DNA of 64,000 nucleotides, taken from NCBI GenBank assembly GCA_928212115.1, contig CAKMRJ010002223.1, positions 299,533,838 to 299,597,837 on the forward strand. The letters are read 5' to 3'. Below, piece after piece: positions 57,269 to 64,000 of this stretch (positions are counted from its first letter, which is position 1; every line of letters begins with the position of its first letter). The translations under genes were made by a program, and so were the position numbers. Under the pieces are notes generated by a model that had not been told where the DNA came from, did no database searches, and saw only the letters and a list, made by a program, of their open reading frames with translations. This DNA comes from Lactuca virosa (lineage: Eukaryota > Streptophyta > Magnoliopsida > Asterales > Asteraceae).

Positions 57269-60067
57269 TCAGTCTTTGTCGACCACCAGCACATATGACT
57301 TTCCCATAGCTCCATTCCACATCTCCTTTTGAATGATATCAGCAACCATGGCAATGTATTCCTTAGCAGCAGACTCAAAAAGGTCTTCAGCCATCTTGAT
57401 CTGATGATGAGAAAGCTCATGTATATCCCACCTTCCAAATTGTAGCAGATCCCTCTTGTCATATAGACGAATACATCCATGTTCAAGTTTGATGACAGCG
57501 GAAGCTGTGGTTTCATCAAACACCCAATATTGCATGGATTTTAGAGATCCATCTGGATGGTTCTGAAGGATAGGGATCAACTTTACTTGAGTAGTAGCGG
57601 GCCACATCACAGACCTAAGTGGCTGATTGGTTTTGGGATCAATGACACTCGGGTATACCTTGATGATAGACTATGCAGTCTTCATTGAGGGAAAGCCCTT
57701 TGCCACTTGACCTTCCAAAAATAACTTGAACTGTGTCGCCTTGGGATCATTAGATGGATTTGAAAAAGGAGCCTTAGACAACTCCGCAAGATCAACCCTG
57801 GTCTAAGAGTGGAAATCATGAGCATCTTTATACAATTCGGTATTCCCACTCTTCCTTCTCACGATCCACATGTTCAGAGTGTCGTGGAATCTTCATGAGA
57901 TGATCCCAGACCTGTCACCATAAACGTCTTTGAAGCGATTTTCTCCAAGATCCGTAAAGGTGATGTTTGGTTGATCCCCGGGAGCATTCTGATCAGAGCT
58001 CCTCTTGAATAAAAATTGACCCTTCTCGGCAGTCTTGGCTAGTTTAGCACGTTTTAATGCCACGACATTTGGAGCATGCGCTGGTTCTTTGTCAAAACGA
58101 TCGACAACGGTGGTTGTTCTGGTAGGAGTTGGAACTATGAGAGCGTCTTGATTTGGAAGATAGACCCTTGGCTCATCGACAGATGATTTGAATTTGTCAC
58201 AAAATTTTTCTTCCAGCTTCTTCTTTAAATCATAATAGCTGGCGGTCAACAAACCAAAATGCGTCTGAAGATCAGTGATCTGCTTCGTCTTCAGAGCTTT
58301 ATTTTCAAGGAGATCAGCAACTTGAATATTGAGCTTGATGTTCTCAGTTTGAAGGTCTGCAACCTTGATATCAAGCTCGATATTTTTTTGGTTCAGCACA
58401 CTAATCTCCTTTCTCAGCTCAGGCATTGAGGCATCATCATCTCCAGATATACCTTCCTCAAAGGATATACATTTTCCACGAGAGGAGTGTATTGGACTTA
58501 AACTCTGAGCCAAATGCATGGCTAGCCTCTCTGAGGCAGCATCATGAAAAGGCCTAGGAGGAGATGATCCCTGGCCAGCTGACGAACCACCAGCTTCATG
58601 GGTTGAGCTGGGGCCTTCTTGAATGGGCACAGATGAGGAAGGGGCAACTGTTGTAGATGGAGGAGTCTCTGTGGTTTGAGTTGGGTCCGGAAAAACTACT
58701 CCCACCCTTGGATCAATTCTGCGTCTTTTCATCAGGGGCTGGGAGGTCATGACTGTCTGGATATCACTTGTAATTGGCTCGGATGTAGGAACCACATTAT
58801 CAAGGGGAGGAATCCCTGATGATGTGTCCATATGAGTTGAAGAATCAGCCACTTGAACAACAATCGGAGGCTCAACTTCTTGATCGTCAGCTTTCTTCCT
58901 TTTCTCCAGTGTTTGATTGGCACCATCATCGATATCGTTGAGGAAGTCATCGAGGTTTTCATTTGACAAAGGGTGCTCAAGTCCAGTAAACTGCATCGAA
59001 ACATCATCTTCGTCGTAACCGGACAAATCAAGATTCTCATACTCATCCTCTTCTCCTCCTTCAGTCTCAGTGAATTCTTCTATAGTTCCCTCACTGAAGT
59101 CACTCTGAACCGCCACGTTTGTGAGATCATGCTCTGAAGCAACAATGGCAGTTGGAACAACAGTCTCAATCTCATTGTCTGACGTATCGATAAAATCGCC
59201 ATTCACATTTGCATGTTCTGACGATGCTTGATCAGTTGACATTTGTTCAGACGATCCATGGGATTTTGAAGAGTCTGACAGCTCAGCAAACTTTCCAAAT
59301 TTCACGAGAGGGTACTTCCCTTGGAACATTATTTTCCCCTTTCGGTTCTGCTTGATTAGGCTCACAGTGTTTGGTCCGAAAGCTTTCAAGTCAAGTGTTT
59401 CTCCTGTCTTGACCAGATCGGGAAATAGGCTGTTGATGAAGATTTGAATAAATCTTGGATAGAGCAGGAATTGATCCTTCGACTTCTTGTTAGCATTAGA
59501 AACCATTTCCTCCAAGATAAACCTTGAGAAGTTGAAGTCAATCCCGGCAGCCAATGCAACGATCGCCTGAGTATTTCTCGAGGATATTTCGTCTGAACCA
59601 CCCTTTCTCCCAGATACACAGTTGACAAAAATGTGGACTAGAAACCTCCAGTAAGGAGGTAACAGCTTCTTCAGGGTAGGTGGAAAGACTCCTTCGTATC
59701 CCATCTTCTCGAGATACTCATCAACCAGTCTCAGATCTATATCAGTTGGGAAGGTAGCTTTGTCATCAATCTTCAAGATATCTCTGATGAATTGCTCAGA
59801 GATAACAACTTTGCGACCCCTGACAGAAGCTTCAATTGTCGTTGATCCATTATCTCTATTCTTGACAATTGCAGATCTCCAAAATTCGTTGATCAGGTTC
59901 AGATAAATGACTGGATTCCAGGTTAGTGCAGTGAAGATGCAACATTCCCTTAGCCCATGCATCATTGATTTGAATTCATTGTGTGCTACTGGAGGATCAT
60001 CAAGAAGAATAGACACATTGTGGCTTTCAGCAACTTTGAGACTTGCCATTTTATCTGCACAAAACAA
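57269..60067 (-). pseudogene. third ORF (ORF3) of the second copia element, unknown function
   Basis: A single frame of about 930 codons; the start is at 60067 or an inner ATG at 60049 (MASLKVAESHN). It is open except for stops at 57893-57895 (TGA before RFHD, where TGG is likely), near 57802 and near 57671. The N-terminal globular part (60000-59400) has YLNLINEFWRSA, FIRDILKIDDKATFP and PPYWRFLVHIFVNCVSGRKG, then KDQFLLYPRFIQIFIN. An acidic, Ser/Thr-rich linker follows (59270-58500), then a coiled coil with heptads (58440-58190). The C-terminal region has VYPSVIDPKTNQPLRSVMWP and WDIHELSHHQIKMAEDLFES. No clear transmembrane segment or signal peptide. W-x3-L-H...SG-[RK] and the segment after it resemble the ORF3 at 4503-7892. 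Not recognised as any enzyme. Confidence 0.75.
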
Positions 60068-61254
60068 GCCAGGTGAGAAAACATTTGATTAAAACAAATT
60101 AAAATTATTTTCTCAATTATATCAATTAATTTTGGCCATTTTAATTGAATTTTATTAGTCAAACATGGGTTCTCGGTCAAGACAGTTAGACCGAAAACTC
60201 ATGGACCGAACACTGTGAAGACCGAAAGCCACATTGGACTAAAAACAGCTTCGACCGAAAGCCGTCCAAGCCGGCTAGACCGAAAACGGCTCGGCTCGAC
60301 CGAAAGCCGGTGATCAGCCGAAAGCTTGGACCGAAAGCCGATGGACCGAAAGCTCGCCGACAGATATTGTTTTCGCGATTTAGCCATGATTTCACGGTCG
60401 ATTCTCAATAAAAACTACATAGCTGGGGTCGAAATCTTCATACCTTCAAGAAAATCAAGTTAATTCGAGAAAATAACACAAAAAGTTTTCGAGATTTTAG
60501 AGAGGATTTAGAGGGTTTTCGGTTTGTAGAGGAAAATGAGGGAAGGAACTGATTTTCGGGGTTCCTTTTCCTTTATATACCTGATCTGAATTCAGTGGGC
60601 TGCACCCGAAAATGTGTGAGGCCCAATACTCAAAACAATTTAGAAAACAAAACTCTTGGAGGATTAAAATACAATAGAATAAAATAAAATAAAAACTTTC
60701 TAAATTTTACCAATCCTAAAAAATAAAAATAAAAATAAAAATAAAATAAAAACATTTTTTAAAATTTATCAATCTTAAAAAATGAAAATAAAATAAAATT
60801 AAAAATACTAAAATTTTGATTTTGAACCTAAATTTAATCATCTATCTAGAATTGATTAACCTTTTGTGATATAGGATCAAAGTTATTAGACAATCATTTT
60901 CCATTTATCAGTCCCTCTCCTTTCATGAATAGATCTGGTCGATCGCCAGTATTGTGGTCCACTTAAGCACGAAAAATTGTGACAAGTTTTAGGAATGCTA
61001 TCAGTGACAGGACAGATTGATCCTAAGTTACTAGATAAAAATACATAAGGACTATTCAGCTTTGGTACTTTACACAGACTCAGATTGTCTGTTATCACAA
61101 GCTGATATCACTTCCCATCACATCACTTCACAGAAATATTTTTGATTTTTCTGTTTTTCTAATGTTTTTGGATTTTGATTATTTCTCCCCCTAAATTTGT
61201 GCATGGGTGAGAATGAAATTAAAATGCGCAAATTTAAACTATCCTAAACAAAAA
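60068..61254 (-). promoter_or_regulatory. spacer between pol and ORF3 with clustered GACCGAAA motifs
   Basis: Non-coding. Between about 60187 and 60352 the word GACCGAAA(A/G)C or a one-base variant occurs about eight times within 165 bp, directly upstream of the ORF3 start on the minus strand. The same word is in the 3' LTR. The rest (60660-61200) is AT-rich with AAATAAAAT runs. A cis-regulatory role is an inference from the clustering and position. Confidence 0.45.
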
Positions 61255-64000
61255 TTAATCCTCAAAGCGAATCATTTTCAAAAAGTTTACCAGCACATCG
61301 AATCGAGCTTTGTTAAACGGCTTGGTGAACAGATCCGCCACATTATTAGCAGTGTGAACCTGGTCTAGCCGAATGAGCGAGCGCTCATAACAATCTCGGA
61401 TAAAATGAACTTTGATGTTGATGTGCTTGGTTTTTGAGTGCTGGACCGGATTTTTAGCAATTTGGATCGCAACCTCGTTATCACAGAATATAGGGGTTTC
61501 TTGAAAATTCAAACCGTAATCCAACAATTGATGTTGGATCCATATGACTTGAGAACAACAAGCAGACGCAGCTACGTATTCTGCTTCTGCTGTTGAGGTC
61601 AAGACAGTATGCTGCTTCTTGCATTGCCAAGACACCAGCCTATCTCCGAGAAATTGACATCCGCCGGAAGTCGATTTCCTGTCAAGCTCGCAGCCGCCAT
61701 AATTGCTGTCTACAAAAGCATAAAGATCAAATTCGGATACCAAAGACCCAGTTTTGGGCTGCCTTTGAGGTACCGAAAAATTCTTTTAACAACAATAAAA
61801 TGAGACAGTTTAGGATTAGCCTGGTAGCCCGCGCATTGACAGACCGCAAACATAATGTCTGGGCGACTTGCAGTCAGATACATCAGCGATCCGATCATCG
61901 ATCTGTAGTACGTTTGATCTACGGATTCGACTTCAAGATCAGGAGTCAGCAGTGGTCTCTCCGCCATGGGCGTCAAAGCAGGTTTGGCGTCTCTGAACCC
62001 GAACTTCTCGAGCATATCATCCACATATTTGGCTTGATGAATCAGAATTCTGGCTGAAGATTGTTTGACCTGAAGCCCCAAAAACGTGGTCATTTCCCCC
62101 AAAGAACTCATCTCGAACCGCTTTTTCATGACGTCCTCGAACTCCGTGCATAGCTGAGGACTCGTCGACCCGAAAATGATATCGTCCACATATATTTGTA
62201 CAAGAATTTGATGTGGACCAACATGCTTGATGAATAGGGTCTGATCGATAGTACCGCGTGAGTAGCCATGATTGAGCAAGTGCTGTGTGAGGGTAGCATA
62301 CCAGGCTCTAGGAGCTTGATGCAGCCCATACAAAGCCTTGTCTAACTTGTAGACATGGTTGGGAAGTTTTGAGTTAACAAACCCAGGAGTTTGGTCAACA
62401 TAAATCTCCTCCTTCACCTTGCCGTACAAGAAAGCCGTCTTGATGTCCATTTGGTATACGGTGAAGTTCATGTAGGAAGCATAAGCGAGGAAGATACAGA
62501 TAGCCTCCAAGCGCGCCACCGGAGCATAGACTTCAGTATAATCAAGACCCTCAGTTTGCCTGAACCCACGGACCACCAGTCTCGCCTTATTCCATACAAT
62601 GACACCCGAATCATCTTGATTGTTCCGAAACACCCACCTAGTGTCGAGAGATTTCTTGCCTTTAGGCAGCTCTACCAACTTCCAAACCCCAAGCTTTTCG
62701 AATTGATTGAGCTCGTCATGCATGACATCCACCCAACTGGGCTCATTCAAAGCCATTTCGACGTTTTTGGGCTCTATTTGAGAAATGAAGCAAGAATAAA
62801 GACATGTGTTGACGTCTCCACTCTGACTTCTCGTTTGAACTCCGTCCCCAGCTGGCCAATGACGTTTTCTATCGGATGATCGCGCTGTATGCGAGATGGG
62901 ATTTCGTGACTGATGTCATTGACTGAAACGAGAAGATTATGGATATTAATAGCTCCTTCATTTTCTGAAGAATCCACGGTAGATGTACCAGCTTCGTTTG
63001 GTGGATTTGCTACAAACTCATCAACGATTTGTTTGGGAAAGAGAAGTTCCATCAGATTTTGAGTGACAGCGGAAGCATCTTGGTTCATGAACTCTCTTTC
63101 AACCGGAGTTAGAGGAGTAGCATCAGCATCTGGAGCAGATTGTTGCGTTGATGACTCAGGAGAAACGATTGGAACAATAGACACCACCGGAGGATCAGTA
63201 GCAGAAACCAATGGTGGTCTGTAGACAACCTCTTCATCTTCGTCTTTAAAGATAGTCTTCAAGCTAGAGGTAGACCCAACTTGGTTATCAGACAACACAC
63301 TAAAGGATTTGAATAGCGATGTGTAGTCAAATAGCCAATCAGGACCCACCCTAGCGTCCGTTTCATTCTCTTCAAGCCAGCGAACATCGAAAGACTCCAC
63401 GATTTGCTTCGTCTTCTTGTTGTATACCCGGTAAGCAGTACTAGCAGCGTATCCGACAAAATAACAATCATCGGCTTTTGCATTGAATTTTGGGTTGGAT
63501 TCCAAGTGGAGAAGGGTGCAAGGGCAGCCAAATACTCGGAAGTGGCTGACAGATGGCTTGTGTCCATAGAGAATCTCATATGGGGTTTTCATCTGGGCTT
63601 TGTTGATCAGAACGATTTTGAACGTAACAAGCTGTGTTGATCGCCTCCGCCCAAAAGAAAACTGGAAGTTTAGAATCACAAAGCATCGTCCTCGCGGCGT
63701 CTTGTAGCGTCCGAGTCCTCCGCTCAGCAACACCGTTTTGTTGTGGTGTCCGAACAGAGATAAATTAACGCACGATCCCTTTCTCAGCGCAAAAATGATC
63801 AAGAACAGCGTTCTTGAACTCTGTTCCATTATCTGTGCGTAGCGCTTTCACTTGGTTGTTGGTTTGGTTCTCAATCATTACAATGAACTTCTTGATGAGG
63901 TCAGCGATCCCAGCTTTGTTGGACAGAAAGAAGACCCACGTGAAACGAGAGAAATCGTCTATCACAATGAGACAATATGAATTTTGGTTGATACTGAGGA
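61255..64000 (-). pseudogene. copia pol: integrase, reverse transcriptase, RNase H (partial, frameshifted)
   Basis: From right to left. The integrase core has VIDDFSRFTWVFFL and ALRTDNGTEFKNAV (second catalytic D), with a stop or frame change near 63765. The integrase C-terminus has TPYEILYGHKPSVSHFRVFG (about 63590-63535) and a Ser/Thr-rich link. Reverse transcriptase (62756-61710) is open, with VYQMDIKTAFLYGKVKEEIY and the catalytic YVDDIIFGST (about 62200-62170). RNase H (61743-61255) has FVDSNYGGCELDRKSTSGGC and ADLFTKPFNKARFDVLVNFL, and ends at 61255. Reverse transcriptase and RNase H are in different frames (break near 61740). The gene continues off the right edge. Confidence 0.92.

Larger units (their letters stand above)
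56892..64000 (-). mobile_element. second Ty1/copia retrotransposon with third ORF (3' 7.1 kb only)
   Basis: Minus-strand element leaving the window at its 5' side. Visible from right to left: integrase, reverse transcriptase, RNase H, a spacer of about 1.2 kb, ORF3, polypurine tract and 3' LTR. The layout equals that of the 3825-18297 element, but sequence, motif set and LTR differ, so it is a distinct family. It appears to be inserted in the gypsy LTR ending at 56891. Confidence 0.88.

Noticed and set aside
57893..60067. Annotation of ORF3 as a host gene encoding a hypothetical protein
   Set aside because: It lies between copia RNase H and the copia 3' LTR in the same orientation, and its frame continues to 57269, so it belongs to the retroelement.

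Overview
This is nuclear DNA from a flowering plant. The two convincing host genes are plant genes with plant-style introns, and everything else is plant transposable-element sequence. The long LTRs that begin TGTAACGCCC or TGTAGC and the B-class MADS-box gene fit a composite (Asteraceae), perhaps Lactuca or a relative. The species is an inference from familiarity; no search was run.

Layout. (1) 1-22144 is a set of transposons nested inside one another. The oldest layer is a plus-strand Ty1/copia pol relic, now in pieces at 3817-3824, 18303-18600, 20519-21138 and 21960-22144. It was broken by four separate insertions: a minus-strand gypsy LTR ending at 3816 (itself broken by further elements back to position 1), a 14.5-kb Sirevirus-like copia element (3825-18297, minus, TSD TTGAT) that in turn carries a solo gypsy LTR (13099-15223), a second solo gypsy LTR (18606-20513), and a solo copia LTR (21139-21954). 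(2) 22390-23215 is a LINE relic. (3) 24117-28880 is the coatomer alpha subunit gene (minus, three coding exons, 1213 codons). (4) 29047-36640 holds a near-complete PIF/Harbinger transposon flanked by small MITEs, then a CCGGAACC-rich element. (5) 36640-46800 is intergenic. It holds a gypsy LTR, a very regular array of 80-bp repeats in inverted arrangement (10 units facing 7), a short hairpin, a SINE-like sequence, and a long-TIR element. (6) 47107-54118 is an APETALA3-type MADS-box gene (plus, seven exons, 232 codons). Its introns are filled with foldback or inverted-repeat elements. (7) 54600-64000 is again nested retroelements: a copia LTR with primer-binding site, a gypsy LTR fragment, and the 3' 7.1 kb of a second minus-strand copia element that leaves the window.

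The host genes are unrelated: one is a housekeeping COPI vesicle-coat subunit and the other a floral homeotic regulator. The most unusual material is in the two copia elements. Each has a long third ORF after pol, and the two ORFs appear to share an N-terminal domain. In each element a different short motif is clustered both in the LTR and in the spacer just upstream of that third ORF. The large inverted 80-bp array and the CpG-centred palindrome clusters in several gypsy LTRs are the other main unexplained structures. No tRNA or rRNA genes and no CRISPR arrays were seen.
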